Source of the DNA: CAYPHJ01 sp964410485
GTDB lineage: Bacteria; Desulfobacterota; Binatia; UBA9968
Reading direction: 5' to 3'
DNA length: 48,475 nucleotides
NCBI GenBank assembly: GCA_964410485.1
Contig: CAYPHJ010000025.1
Coordinates: forward strand, 1-48,475
Shown: piece by piece, positions 16,058 through 23,780 of the stretch
Position numbering within the stretch: position 1 is the first letter of the stretch
Layout of the letters: each line of letters begins with the position of its first letter
Notes under the pieces: model-generated
The model's input: the letters and a program-made list of their open reading frames with translations, nothing else
What the model was told of the DNA's origin: nothing
Databases searched by the model: none
Translations under genes and position numbers: made by a program

Positions 16058-16834
16058 ATGAAATTTTCCTGGAAGAATGTCGCCGAGCCAGTATTATTCT
16101 TTTTATTTCTTTTGTTGATCTGGGAAATACTCGTTCACGTGGTGCAGGTCCCGGCTTTCATTTTGCCGCCGCCTCGGGACCTTTGGATTGCGCTCTGGGA
16201 CAAGCTGCCGATTCTCGGTAATCACGCGCTCATCACTTTTATCGAAGCAGTGGGCGGGTTCGCACTGTCCTTGGTCCTGGGCGTCGGCTTTGCCATCGCG
16301 GTGGTTTATTCACGCCATTTGCAGAACACGATCTATCCTCTGATTGTGATTCTCTATGCGATGCCCAAAACCGCTTTCGCCCCGCTCATGGTGATTTGGG
16401 TCGGATATGGGCTGATGTCAAAGATCGCCATCGCCTTCCTGGTCGCCTTTTTCCCCATCGTCGTCAACACAGTGGTCGGCCTCAAGGAAGTCGAACCGGA
16501 GTTGCTTGATCTGGCGCGGGTCAACCGCGGTTCCCAATACGATGTTTTCAAAAAAATTCGTTTGCCGAATTCGTTGCCCTATATGTTTGCCGGTATCAAG
16601 GTGGCGATCGTGCTCTCCGTCACCGGCGCCATCGTGGCGGAATTTGTCGCCGCCAATCAAGGATTGGGTTATCTCATTCTCCAGGCCAACTACAGCCTCG
16701 ATACGGCATTTGCGCTGGTGATTTTGCTTATCCTCGCGGCATTGTCCTTGGCACTTTTCTGGTGCGTCGAATTGATCCAGAAAAAATTGGCGCCCTGGAG
16801 CGCCGAGGTGCGCCAGCTCGAGGGCTCTTTTTAA
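16058..16834 (+). CDS. ABC importer permease (SsuC/TauC type)
   Basis: Inner-membrane permease of the nitrate/sulfonate/taurine importer family (BPD_transp_1), 258 residues. Six hydrophobic segments are readable, from VLFFLFLLLIWEILVHVVQV to the C-terminal LVILLILAALSLALFWCV. The cytoplasmic EAA-like loop is VEPELLDLARVNRGSQYDVF followed by IRLPNSLPYMFAGIKVA, which contacts the ATPase. ATG 16058 has GCGGAG seven bases upstream. It is the first gene of a permease/binding protein/ATPase operon; the next gene follows after 27 bases with an AGGAGG site. Confidence 0.92.
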   Translation: MKFSWKNVAEPVLFFLFLLLIWEILVHVVQVPAFILPPPRDLWIALWDKLPILGNHALITFIEAVGGFALSLVLGVGFAIAVVYSRHLQNTIYPLIVILYAMPKTAFAPLMVIWVGYGLMSKIAIAFLVAFFPIVVNTVVGLKEVEPELLDLARVNRGSQYDVFKKIRLPNSLPYMFAGIKVAIVLSVTGAIVAEFVAANQGLGYLILQANYSLDTAFALVILLILAALSLALFWCVELIQKKLAPWSAEVRQLEGSF

Positions 16835-16861
16835 CAACCATTATTTACCAGGAGGACCTTC

Positions 16862-17887
16862 ATGGCTCTTACGAACAGTCGATGGTCGATAAGGCTGATG
16901 GGAGTTTTGGCAGTTTTTGTACTGACTTTCTTCCATCCAATCAACGAGAGGCGAGCCCACGCGGCGGAGCGACAGTCCGCTACCATTCGGCTCGACTTTA
17001 TCATCGGAGGGAAACACGCGCCGTGGTACGTTGCGCTGGACAAAGGCTTTTATGCGAAGCGGGGCCTGACGGCAACGATCCAGGCGGGTGCGGGTTCGGC
17101 AGATACGGTGCGAACCATTGCTGCGGGAGGAGCCGACTTCGGTTTCGCCGATATGTCGACGGCCATTGTCGCTCGTTCACGGGGCACGTCGATCGTGACG
17201 GTTGCCCAGTTTGGTTATGTTCCCACCACGATCATGTGGCGGGACGATACCCCCATCAAGACCCTCAAGGATTTGGAAGGCAAATCATGGGCTATCAGTC
17301 CCGGCCAGGCACAATGGTTTTTGATGCCGGCTTACGCGCGAATTAATAAAATCGATTTTAAATCTATTCGCATCCAGGAAACGGCTCCGGCGCTCCAGCC
17401 CGCGGCGTTGGTGGCGCGCAAAGCGGATTTCATTGTTATGTTTCGCGCCTCGAACGACGAAGTGGCGGAACTGGCAGCGACCAAGCAAGGAATCAAGCTC
17501 CATCGGATCTCCATGAAAGACACTGGACTGGACATTTATGGCAGTGGGTTGATCGTCAAGGACGACGACATCAAACGGCGTCCGGATCTTGTCAGGGCGT
17601 ACGTTGAAGGGACTCTGGACGGGTTACGTTATGCCCGAGACAATCAGGAAGAGGCACTCCAAATCCTGCTCAAGCATAAACCCGAGTTGGGCAAGAGTCT
17701 GGCAGCCCTTCAGTTAAAGAACGCCGTCGAGGAGGTGTATATACCCCCCGAAACTCAGCAGTTCGGCCTGGGCTTCATGAGACCGGAGATTATGGACAAG
17801 ACGGTTCAAATTACCAATGATTTTTTTGACGTGGGTCGAAAGGTGACGGCGGCGGAAGTCTTTACGAATCAGTTCGTCAAGCGATAG
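16862..17887 (+). CDS. ABC importer periplasmic binding protein (NMT1/SsuA-like)
   Basis: 341-residue solute-binding protein with an N-terminal signal peptide (basic start, hydrophobic MGVLAVFVLTFF, then a likely cleavage region near HAAERQ). The mature part starts like NMT1/THI5-family proteins: IIGGKHAPWYVALDKGFYAK, then AGSADTVRTIAAGGADFGFA and DDTPIKTLKDLEGKSWAISP. Such proteins bind sulfonates, thiamine precursors, nitrate or small aromatics, so the ligand is open. No sulfonate-cleaving enzyme genes (ssuD, tauD, ssuE) are in view. A strong AGGAGG site precedes ATG 16862. Confidence 0.92.
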   Translation: MALTNSRWSIRLMGVLAVFVLTFFHPINERRAHAAERQSATIRLDFIIGGKHAPWYVALDKGFYAKRGLTATIQAGAGSADTVRTIAAGGADFGFADMSTAIVARSRGTSIVTVAQFGYVPTTIMWRDDTPIKTLKDLEGKSWAISPGQAQWFLMPAYARINKIDFKSIRIQETAPALQPAALVARKADFIVMFRASNDEVAELAATKQGIKLHRISMKDTGLDIYGSGLIVKDDDIKRRPDLVRAYVEGTLDGLRYARDNQEEALQILLKHKPELGKSLAALQLKNAVEEVYIPPETQQFGLGFMRPEIMDKTVQITNDFFDVGRKVTAAEVFTNQFVKR

Positions 17888-17912
17888 CGGGACGGATGGT
17901 AAGGATTTTCAA

Positions 17913-18704
17913 GTGCCGCCCCTGATTGCTGTTCAAGAGGTATCGAGGGTTTTCACGAGCGGCACAAAAATCGTCAACGCTTTAGAGCGCGTCTCCTTCG
18001 AGGTTCAAGCGGGTGATTTTGCCTCTATCGTCGGGCCGAGCGGCTGCGGCAAAAGCACCTTGTTAAAAATTATTTCCGGACTTCTGTCGCCGAGCTCGGG
18101 AACTATTTCTGTCGGCAGCAAACGCGTTGACGGGCCCCTGGAGAACGTCGGGATGATTTTTCAGGCGCCGGTGCTTCTCAAGTGGCGCCAGGTCATGGGC
18201 AATGTGCTGTTGCCTGTTGAATTTGGCAAACTCGACGTGTCAAGCCATGTCGGTAGGGCGCAATCGCTTCTCAAACTCGTCGGTCTGGAAGGGTTCGAGG
18301 AGATGTATCCCCATCAGCTCTCCGGTGGCATGCAACAACGAGTATCCCTCTGTCGCGCCCTGGTGACCGATCCGCAGATGTTGCTTATGGATGAGCCGTT
18401 CGGCGCCCTCGACGCTATGACCCGAGACGAGCTCGACCTCGAATTACTGCGAATATGGGAGGAGAGAAAAAAGACTGTGCTGTTCGTCACGCATAGCATT
18501 CAGGAGGCGGTATTCCTGTCCGACTACGTCATCGTGATGTCCGCCAGGCCGGGCAAAGTTCTGGAGACCCTTTCTATCGATTTACCAAGGCCGCGGACGA
18601 TGGAGATGATGAGCTCTGGTCGATTTGGCGAATACACGTGGAAAATTCGCGGCCTGTTAGCAGTCACTAACTCCGGCGGATCGGCCGTCGGGTCGACTGG
18701 CTAA
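17913..18704 (+). CDS. ABC importer ATPase (SsuB/TauB type)
   Basis: 263-residue cytoplasmic ATPase driving the importer. It has Walker A GPSGCGKST, Q-loop MIFQAPVLLKWRQV, signature LSGGMQQRV, Walker B MLLMDEPFGALD and the switch histidine in LFVTHSIQEAVFLSDYV. The D-loop FGALDAMTRDEL is typical of the nitrate/sulfonate/taurine subgroup. The start is GTG 17913 with AAGGA seven bases upstream; no ATG fits the conserved beginning. All three importer components are therefore present in one operon. purM follows after 85 bases. Confidence 0.93.
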   Translation: MPPLIAVQEVSRVFTSGTKIVNALERVSFEVQAGDFASIVGPSGCGKSTLLKIISGLLSPSSGTISVGSKRVDGPLENVGMIFQAPVLLKWRQVMGNVLLPVEFGKLDVSSHVGRAQSLLKLVGLEGFEEMYPHQLSGGMQQRVSLCRALVTDPQMLLMDEPFGALDAMTRDELDLELLRIWEERKKTVLFVTHSIQEAVFLSDYVIVMSARPGKVLETLSIDLPRPRTMEMMSSGRFGEYTWKIRGLLAVTNSGGSAVGSTG

Positions 18705-18789
18705 CAAGTCGTTACGGTTCAGACTATCGAGTTGGGGACCCTGGATTCGAAACAAGAGTTGTGAGCGGGTCTGCATCTCTCCGGACCAC

Positions 18790-19833
18790 ATGGGTTCCAT
18801 ACAAGGCATGACTTACGCAAAAGCCGGCGTCAATATCGCGGCAGGCGACGCACTGGTGCGCCGCATTGGTCCGATCGCGCGGCGAACGACCGTCGACGGC
18901 GTGCTTGCCGGAGTCGGCGGCTTTGGCGCTCTGTTCGATCTCAAGTCCCGCAAGTATCGCCACCCCGTGCTGGTTAGTTCAACCGACGGTGTTGGTACCA
19001 AGTTGAAGATCGCGTTTTTAACCAATATCCACGACACGGTAGGCATCGATCTGGTCGCTATGAGCGTCAATGACATCCTTACTCAAGGAGCCGAACCGCT
19101 CTTTTTTCTCGATTACTTGGTTTGCGGCAAACTTGACGTGGAGGTGGCGGCGGCGGTTATTCGGGGTATTGCCGGAGGTTGCCGGCAAGCCGGCTGCGCC
19201 TTGATCGGTGGCGAGACCGCGGAGCATCCCGGAGATTTTCCTAACGGTGAATATGATTTGGCCGGGTTCGCCGTAGGGGTGGTAGAGAAAAAAAAGCTTC
19301 TCGATCCCAAATCGATTATTCCGGGCGATACTCTTATTGGCCTTCCCTCGAGTGGCCTCCACAGTAACGGTTTCTCATTGGCGCGCCAGGTCTTGTTTGA
19401 ACGTGGCCGCCTGAAAGTCCATCAGCGGCTGCCCGAGTTGCGTCGAACCCTCGGTGAGGAGCTTCTGGAGCCGACACGAATTTATGCGACTGTCCTGCGG
19501 CGACTGTTCGCTACATTTCCCATTAAAGGCGTCGCGCACATCACCGGCGGAGGGATTCCGGGCAATTTACCGCGTGTGTTACCGCCGGATCGAAGGGCAT
19601 GGATCGATCGGCGAGCGTGGATCAAACCGCCTATCTTCCGGCTCATCGCACGGGTGGGTCGAGTATCGAAACAGGAAATGGACCGCACATTCAATAACGG
19701 CCTCGGGATGATCCTGGTCGTCGGCAAGACGCACGTGGATCCGATCGTGGCCTGGCTCAAGAGGATGGGCGAGCTATCTTTTGTTATCGGCGAGATCAGA
19801 AAGGGCAGTCCAGGAGTCAGTTGGATTGCCTGA
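18790..19833 (+). CDS. purM: Phosphoribosylformylglycinamidine cyclo-ligase (AIR synthetase)
   Basis: ATP-dependent closure of FGAM to aminoimidazole ribonucleotide in purine synthesis. Family motifs in order: YAKAGVNIAAGDALV, VLVSSTDGVGTKLKIAF, GIDLVAMSVNDILTQGAEP, the catalytic/phosphate region GGETAEHPG, LPSSGLHSNGFSL and HITGGGIPGNLPRVLP. The length of 347 residues is normal. ATG 18790 is used; ATG 18808 (MTYAKAGV) fits homologues about as well, but neither has a well-spaced ribosome-binding site. purN follows after seven bases, the classic purMN pair. Confidence 0.95.
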   Translation: MGSIQGMTYAKAGVNIAAGDALVRRIGPIARRTTVDGVLAGVGGFGALFDLKSRKYRHPVLVSSTDGVGTKLKIAFLTNIHDTVGIDLVAMSVNDILTQGAEPLFFLDYLVCGKLDVEVAAAVIRGIAGGCRQAGCALIGGETAEHPGDFPNGEYDLAGFAVGVVEKKKLLDPKSIIPGDTLIGLPSSGLHSNGFSLARQVLFERGRLKVHQRLPELRRTLGEELLEPTRIYATVLRRLFATFPIKGVAHITGGGIPGNLPRVLPPDRRAWIDRRAWIKPPIFRLIARVGRVSKQEMDRTFNNGLGMILVVGKTHVDPIVAWLKRMGELSFVIGEIRKGSPGVSWIA

Positions 19834-19840
19834 ACACACT

Positions 19841-20506
19841 ATGGCAATGTCGCAACCGGTTCCCATCGGCGTTTTGATTTCAGGCAATGGAACCAATTTG
19901 CAAGCGATCATTGATGCCGTCGAGGCGAAAAGTCTCCATGCGACGATTCGGATCGTTCTGAGCAACCGCGCGGATGCTTACGGTCTGCTGCGGGCCGAAA
20001 ATCATGGCATCCCGACCGAAGTGGTGGGTCATAGGAACTTCGCGAGCCGGGAAGCCTTCGATCAGGCTGTGGTGGATCTGCTGCGCGCGCGCGGAGTAGA
20101 GCTGGTCGTGCTCGCTGGGTTCATGCGACTGCTTTCCCCCGTGCTCGTCAAGGCCTATTCCAACCGCATCATGAATATCCATCCGGCGTTGCTTCCCGCA
20201 TTTCCCGGCCTTCATGGGCAAAAAAAGGCCGTCGAGTACGGAGTGCGCTTCTCCGGCTGCACCGTGCACTTTGTCAACGAACAGTGTGACGAAGGCCCGA
20301 TTATCATTCAGGCCGTCGTTCCGGTTTACCCCGACGACACTGAGGCATCTCTGGCCGCGCGTATTCTGGAACAGGAACATCGCATCTACCCGCGCGCGAT
20401 TCAGCTCTACGGTGAGGGGCGGCTAAGAGTCGAGGGCCGCAAAGTCTTTGTGGAGGGTCTTGGAAGGCAAGATCCACAGGCCCTGGTTCAACCCCCGCTT
20501 AAATGA
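19841..20506 (+). CDS. purN: Phosphoribosylglycinamide formyltransferase
   Basis: Transfers a formyl group from 10-formyltetrahydrofolate to GAR in purine synthesis. Diagnostic segments are VLISGNGTNLQAIIDAV (phosphate binding), LAGFMRLLSPVLV, the catalytic Asn/His in IMNIHPALLPAFPGLHG, and GCTVHFVNEQCDEGPII carrying the catalytic Asp. It has 221 residues from ATG 19841; ATG 19847 is nearly equivalent. It is cotranscribed with purM. A promoter for the next gene overlaps its stop codon. Confidence 0.95.
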   Translation: MAMSQPVPIGVLISGNGTNLQAIIDAVEAKSLHATIRIVLSNRADAYGLLRAENHGIPTEVVGHRNFASREAFDQAVVDLLRARGVELVVLAGFMRLLSPVLVKAYSNRIMNIHPALLPAFPGLHGQKKAVEYGVRFSGCTVHFVNEQCDEGPIIIQAVVPVYPDDTEASLAARILEQEHRIYPRAIQLYGEGRLRVEGRKVFVEGLGRQDPQALVQPPLK

Positions 20507-20527
20507 GCACGCGATTTTTGCTATGGT
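20499..20527 (+). promoter_or_regulatory. Possible extended -10 promoter for the HtrA gene
   Basis: TGC immediately precedes TATGGT (20522-20527), giving an extended -10. The matching -35, TTAAAT (20499-20504), is poor and overlaps the purN stop. The leader of about 35 bases ends with AAGGAG before ATG 20568. Whether the gene is also heat- or envelope-stress controlled cannot be read from this sequence. Confidence 0.35.
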
Positions 20528-20567
20528 GTAACGCCCGCGCTATAGGCGGTTAAAGGAGACAGACAGG

Positions 20568-21992
20568 ATGGCCCGGAGAAGGTTTGGGAGCGTGACTGCG
20601 ACCTTGACGCTGGTATTGGCTTACCTGTTTCTGCAAAGCGTTTTTGCCATCAACGAAGCACGCGCGAACACAGGCGGACCGGAGACTCGCCCCCCCTCGT
20701 TCGCAGCTATTGCCAGAAGGACGACACCTGTCGTTGTCAATATTTCCACTACCTCTCAGCGGCCGAGCCGAGGCAGCAGCAGTGACCCCATAGAGGAGTT
20801 CTATGGCCGGTCTTTAGGGGACGCTTCGCCCCGAGAAAATCGCCGCAGCCTGGGTTCCGGTATTCTCATCAGCAGAGACGGCGAGATTCTTACCAGTTAT
20901 CACGTGGTGCGTAACGCGGATATCATCAAGGTCAAGCTTGCCGACCAAAGCGAATACGAAGCTCGACTGCTGGGCAAGGACGAACGCACCGATCTGGCCC
21001 TGATCAAGATCAGAAAACCCAGCGGAAACCTGCCTTTTGCGCGTTTAGGGAGCTCGAGCCAGTTAGACGTGGGCGACTGGGTGATGGCCATTGGCAACCC
21101 GTTCGGACTCGAACACACCGTCACGGCGGGAATCGTAAGTGCCAAAGGGAGAGTTATTGGCGCCGGTCCTTACGACAATTTCATTCAGACCGATGCGTCC
21201 ATCAATCCGGGCAATAGCGGTGGTCCGCTCATCAACGGGTTGGGAGAGGTCGTCGGAGTGAACACTGCGATGTTTAGCCAAACCGGCGGTAATATCGGTA
21301 TTGGCTTCGCTATACCGATTGATCTCGCGAAGAAAATTGTCGATCAGTTACGCAAGAACGGGCGAGTCGTGCGCGGCTGGCTGGGTATCCGTGCTCAGGA
21401 TCTTTCGCCGCAGCTCGCGCTCTTCATGGGGGTGAGCCGCAGTGGGGAAATGGCTATGGTTACCGAGGTTGCAGAGAACAGTCCTGCCGCCGAGGCAGGA
21501 GTTAAAATAGGCGACGTGATCGTCGAACTCAATGGCAGGCCGGTGCCGAAGAGCCAAGACCTTCCGGGTATCATTGCGGATACCGCGCCAGGACAGAAGC
21601 TGATGTTAAAACTGGTCCGCGACAAGAAAGAACAGATCACTGCGATCAAGATCGGCGAGCTGCCGTATGAGCCGGAGGCGACGACTCAGGCTGTTGACTC
21701 CAGGGATGTAGAGATGGGGCTGAAAGTGCAGCGGATTACGCCGGAAGCAGCGCGCCGGCTCGGACTGAGTTCGACAAAGGGGGTTCTGGTTATGGAGGTT
21801 CAGGCGGGGAGCCCGGCGGATCAGGTCGGACTGGAGCCGGCTGACGTAATTCGTGAGATCAACCAACGACCCGTCAACAACGTGAAGGATTTCGAACGCG
21901 CCGTGCGTCAGGTGCGGCGGGGAGACCGAATCTTGCTGCTTGTGCAACGAGGCGACAGCGCGGTGTTCTTTGCTGTTAAGCGCAAGAGCTAG
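20568..21992 (+). CDS. HtrA/DegP-family serine protease with two PDZ domains
   Basis: Periplasmic quality-control protease/chaperone, 474 residues. A signal peptide or uncleaved anchor is at residues ~8-33. The trypsin-like domain has the full triad: His112 (LTSYHVV), Asp142 (RTDLALI) and Ser217 (NPGNSGGP). Two PDZ domains follow, around 270-350 (GVKIGDVIVELNGRPV) and 385-470 (VGLEPADVIREINQRPV). The layout equals DegP/DegQ/MucD. ATG 20568 is preceded by AAGGAG. tatA lies 181 bases downstream beyond a repeat, so it is probably a separate unit. Confidence 0.94.
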   Translation: MARRRFGSVTATLTLVLAYLFLQSVFAINEARANTGGPETRPPSFAAIARRTTPVVVNISTTSQRPSRGSSSDPIEEFYGRSLGDASPRENRRSLGSGILISRDGEILTSYHVVRNADIIKVKLADQSEYEARLLGKDERTDLALIKIRKPSGNLPFARLGSSSQLDVGDWVMAIGNPFGLEHTVTAGIVSAKGRVIGAGPYDNFIQTDASINPGNSGGPLINGLGEVVGVNTAMFSQTGGNIGIGFAIPIDLAKKIVDQLRKNGRVVRGWLGIRAQDLSPQLALFMGVSRSGEMAMVTEVAENSPAAEAGVKIGDVIVELNGRPVPKSQDLPGIIADTAPGQKLMLKLVRDKKEQITAIKIGELPYEPEATTQAVDSRDVEMGLKVQRITPEAARRLGLSSTKGVLVMEVQAGSPADQVGLEPADVIREINQRPVNNVKDFERAVRQVRRGDRILLLVQRGDSAVFFAVKRKS

Positions 21993-22038
21993 TATGCTGT
22001 CCCAGAAATTCACTGGCACAGCCGGTAGCCGTTTTTCG

Positions 22039-22128
22039 TCATTCCCCGGGTAGGCGGGACCAGATTTGGCTTTGTCTTTCCTGGATTCCGGCTCTCGCGT
22101 GCTTCCGCCGGCTCGGCCGGAATGATGT
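22039..22128. repeat. Imperfect inverted repeat (GTCATTCCC...GGAATGA type)
   Basis: CGTCATTCCCC at the left and CCGGAATGATG at the right are near reverse complements, with inner GGGACCAG/CTGGATTCC segments that also pair. It occupies the gap between the HtrA gene and tatA. This CATTCC-type palindrome is a familiar style of dispersed intergenic repeat; only one copy is in the window. Confidence 0.6.
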
Positions 22129-22173
22129 TGGGTGGTGTCAAGGAACTTACGGAACCTTACACTAGGAGGAACT

Positions 22174-22368
22174 ATGTTTGGATTCGGGCTGCAAGAGCTG
22201 TTGATTATATTGGTGATTGCCCTGGTAATCTTCGGCCCGAGCAAGCTGCCGCAAATCGGCAGTGGATTGGGAAAAGCCATTCGCGATTTCAAGAAAGGGA
22301 TCAGCGGTGATGACGGAGAGCAAACCAAGGAACCAAAAAAACCCGACTCGAAAGAAGCACCGCCGTGA
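22174..22368 (+). CDS. tatA: Twin-arginine translocase subunit TatA/TatE
   Basis: 64-residue pore-forming subunit of the Tat system, which exports folded proteins. A short periplasmic start (MFGFGLQ), one hydrophobic helix ELLIILVIALVIF, the conserved FGP hinge, then the amphipathic helix LPQIGSGLGKAIRDFKKGI and a charged tail. A strong AGGAGG site lies six bases before ATG 22174. tatB and tatC are not adjacent, so this is a stand-alone copy. Confidence 0.93.
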   Translation: MFGFGLQELLIILVIALVIFGPSKLPQIGSGLGKAIRDFKKGISGDDGEQTKEPKKPDSKEAPP

Positions 22369-22406
22369 GCAGAAATCCTCGTTCCGGGTGTCCGTTTCGT
22401 GTTTGA

Positions 22407-22430
22407 AGGGGCGACCGGCCGGTCCGCCCT
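22407..22430. terminator. 24-base GC palindrome at the convergent tatA/methyltransferase junction
   Basis: AGGGGCGACCGG followed at once by CCGGTCCGCCCT: ten of twelve positions pair with no loop other than the CCGGCCGG core. It lies between two convergent genes and touches the last codon of the minus-strand gene. It could stop transcription from both sides, but it lacks a U-tract and resembles common dispersed GC palindromes. Confidence 0.4.
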
Positions 22431-23076
22431 ACAATTCTCGGGTGACGTGAGAACCGTTGGTCTTCGTGCCCAACAGAACAGTGTACAATGAGGCGCGCGA
22501 CAGTTTGTACATCCGTTCGACCTTCAGCTCCGTCATTTGGATAAACGGCTTCAATTTAAGTTTGGTGCTCCAGCCCAACCGCCGGGTGATCGGGTCCAGG
22601 GCTTGGGTCAAGTGTCCAAGCACAGGGACATCGCTGGTAAAGTGATTGACGATCACGATCGTGCCACCGGGTCTGCAGACGCGCCTCGCCTCCTGAATCA
22701 TGCGGATTGGATCGGGAACGACAGTGACGACGTGAAAAGCCATTACATAATCGAATGTGTCGTCCGGAAACTCGAGGTTCATCGCGTCCATTTCCATGAC
22801 CTGGAAATGGGTCCAACTGTTTTTTTCTATTTTTTGCCTGGCCCGAGCCAACATGTCGGGCGCCAGGTCGATGCCCGTAACCTCGCAATGTCTCGGGTAA
22901 GCGGGAAAGGATGTTCCGGTGCCTGCGCCGACCTCGAGCACCTTGGCGCCCGGAGGAATCCGTATATCCTCAATGACACGCTCCAGGCGTTGGTAAAAAA
23001 TCTTGCCGAAAACTTTGTCGTACAGCGGGGCTAAATCCGAATAGAGTTTGCTTTCGTGCGCCTCGATTTCAGCCAT
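22429..23076 (-). CDS. Class I SAM-dependent methyltransferase (PmtA-like)
   Basis: 215-residue soluble methyltransferase. The SAM site is VLEVGAGTGTSFPAYP at about residue 45, followed by the acidic GIDLAPDMLARARQKI, then MDAMNLEFPDDTFDYVMAFHVV and RRVCRPGGTIVIVNH. The N-terminal YSDLAPLYDKVFGKIFYQR resembles bacterial phosphatidylethanolamine N-methyltransferases of the Rhodobacter PmtA type, so phosphatidylcholine synthesis is possible; UbiE-like roles are not excluded. ATG 23076 is preferred to GTG 23085. The small HTH gene lies just upstream on the same strand, so the two probably share the promoter at 23355-23383. Confidence 0.85.
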   Translation of the reverse strand: MAEIEAHESKLYSDLAPLYDKVFGKIFYQRLERVIEDIRIPPGAKVLEVGAGTGTSFPAYPRHCEVTGIDLAPDMLARARQKIEKNSWTHFQVMEMDAMNLEFPDDTFDYVMAFHVVTVVPDPIRMIQEARRVCRPGGTIVIVNHFTSDVPVLGHLTQALDPITRRLGWSTKLKLKPFIQMTELKVERMYKLSRASLYTVLLGTKTNGSHVTREL

Positions 23077-23105
23077 GATGCCCACCCAAAGCGGAGATGT
23101 CTTGT

Positions 23106-23300
23106 TTATGCATCACGAATATCCCGATTTTGTTTTTTGTAGAAGATCGAAATGTCCCGTTTGCGGAACCGCCATTGCTTGCCTTTTTTGAAGGCCGGAA
23201 GAATGTTCTTTCTAGCGAACTCATTGACCGTGTCCGGACTCATGTCCAGAATAATCGCAACTTGTTTGCTGTTAAGCAGATCCTCTTCTCTTTCCAACAT
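23106..23300 (-). CDS. Small helix-turn-helix (MerR/excisionase-type) protein
   Basis: 64 residues forming one winged-helix HTH_17 domain: LLNSKQVAIILDMSPDTVNE, then FARKNILPAFKKGKQWRF and a short basic tail RKRDISIFYKKQNRD. The FKKGKQWRFRKRD segment is the usual wing of this family, found in phage excisionases and in many chromosomal orphan proteins. Nothing integrative is nearby. It precedes the PmtA-like gene by 29 bases on the same strand and may regulate it or be cotranscribed. Confidence 0.8.
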   Translation of the reverse strand: MLEREEDLLNSKQVAIILDMSPDTVNEFARKNILPAFKKGKQWRFRKRDISIFYKKQNRDIRDA

Positions 23301-23354
23301 AAGGGCCCCCCAAGGGAGTTTGAACTCCGCGCTCGCGTAGAGGAAAGTCTCGCC

Positions 23355-23383
23355 CTTCTAACAAGTTCGCCGAAAGCTGTCAA
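23355..23383 (-). promoter_or_regulatory. Sigma70-type promoter for the HTH-methyltransferase pair
   Basis: On the minus strand TTGACA (complement of 23378-23383), a 17-base spacer and TAGAAG (complement of 23355-23360). Predicted initiation near 23348 gives a leader of about 48 bases before the HTH start codon at 23300. The rest of 23301-23555 shows no gene. Confidence 0.55.
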
Positions 23384-23555
23384 GGCAAGTACGCTCCTTC
23401 TATTGATCAGAAGCGCTCTGAAATCAGCCCCTATACGCAAACTTACCAGATGATAGTCCGACCGCAAGGCGAGAGGATTTTTGACGCATGTTAAGCAACA
23501 CCGCCGGGTATCTGTTGCGGTCCCGAGCTTCTTCCGTTTGCGGTGCTTCGCTCGC

Positions 23556-23678
23556 GGTTCCTGGTTCCCGAGTTGTGGTCTGCGGAACCCGAGACCTGGA
23601 ACCTGGAACTCGGAACTGGTTCGCGCTCCGTTCCTGGTTTTTAGAACTCGACACTGCAGGCTCGGAACCTGGGACCGA
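23556..23678. repeat. Longest 7-nt-period hairpin: nine heptads in continuous phase
   Basis: From 23556 to 23618 the sequence divides without a gap into nine heptads: GGTTCCT, GGTTCCC, GAGTTGT, GGTCTGC, then GGAACCC, GAGACCT, GGAACCT, GGAACTC, GGAACTG. The first four are GTYY-type and the last five are their GRRAC complements, so the block folds back with almost no loop. A second, shorter set with shifted phase follows (23630-23650 and 23665-23678). Confidence 0.85.
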
Positions 23679-23695
23679 TTCCGCGCCTCCACCGC

Positions 23696-23724
23696 TTGCG
23701 CAGCGCGGGAACTTCTTCTAGCAT
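23696..23724 (+). promoter_or_regulatory. Possible promoter for the AsmA-like gene
   Basis: TTGCGC (23696-23701), a 17-base spacer and TAGCAT (23719-23724). A similar TTGCGC element occurs upstream of the ABC exporter gene at 29221. The leader to ATG 23781 would be about 50 bases. Confidence 0.35.
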
Positions 23725-23780
23725 GAGGTGATGTTTGTTGCCGTTTGCCCTCTGGTCCAACCGCGTGGCGTTCAGCTTCC

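Noticed and set aside
19588..19623. Apparent tandem duplication (DRRAWI twice) in purM
   Set aside because: The segment has the same length as in other PurM proteins when aligned from LPP to IF, so nothing is inserted. The similarity of the two 18-base units (14 of 18) is probably chance.
23106..23300. Excisionase of an integrated element
   Set aside because: There is no integrase, att-like duplication or phage gene nearby, so the HTH protein is treated as an orphan regulator.
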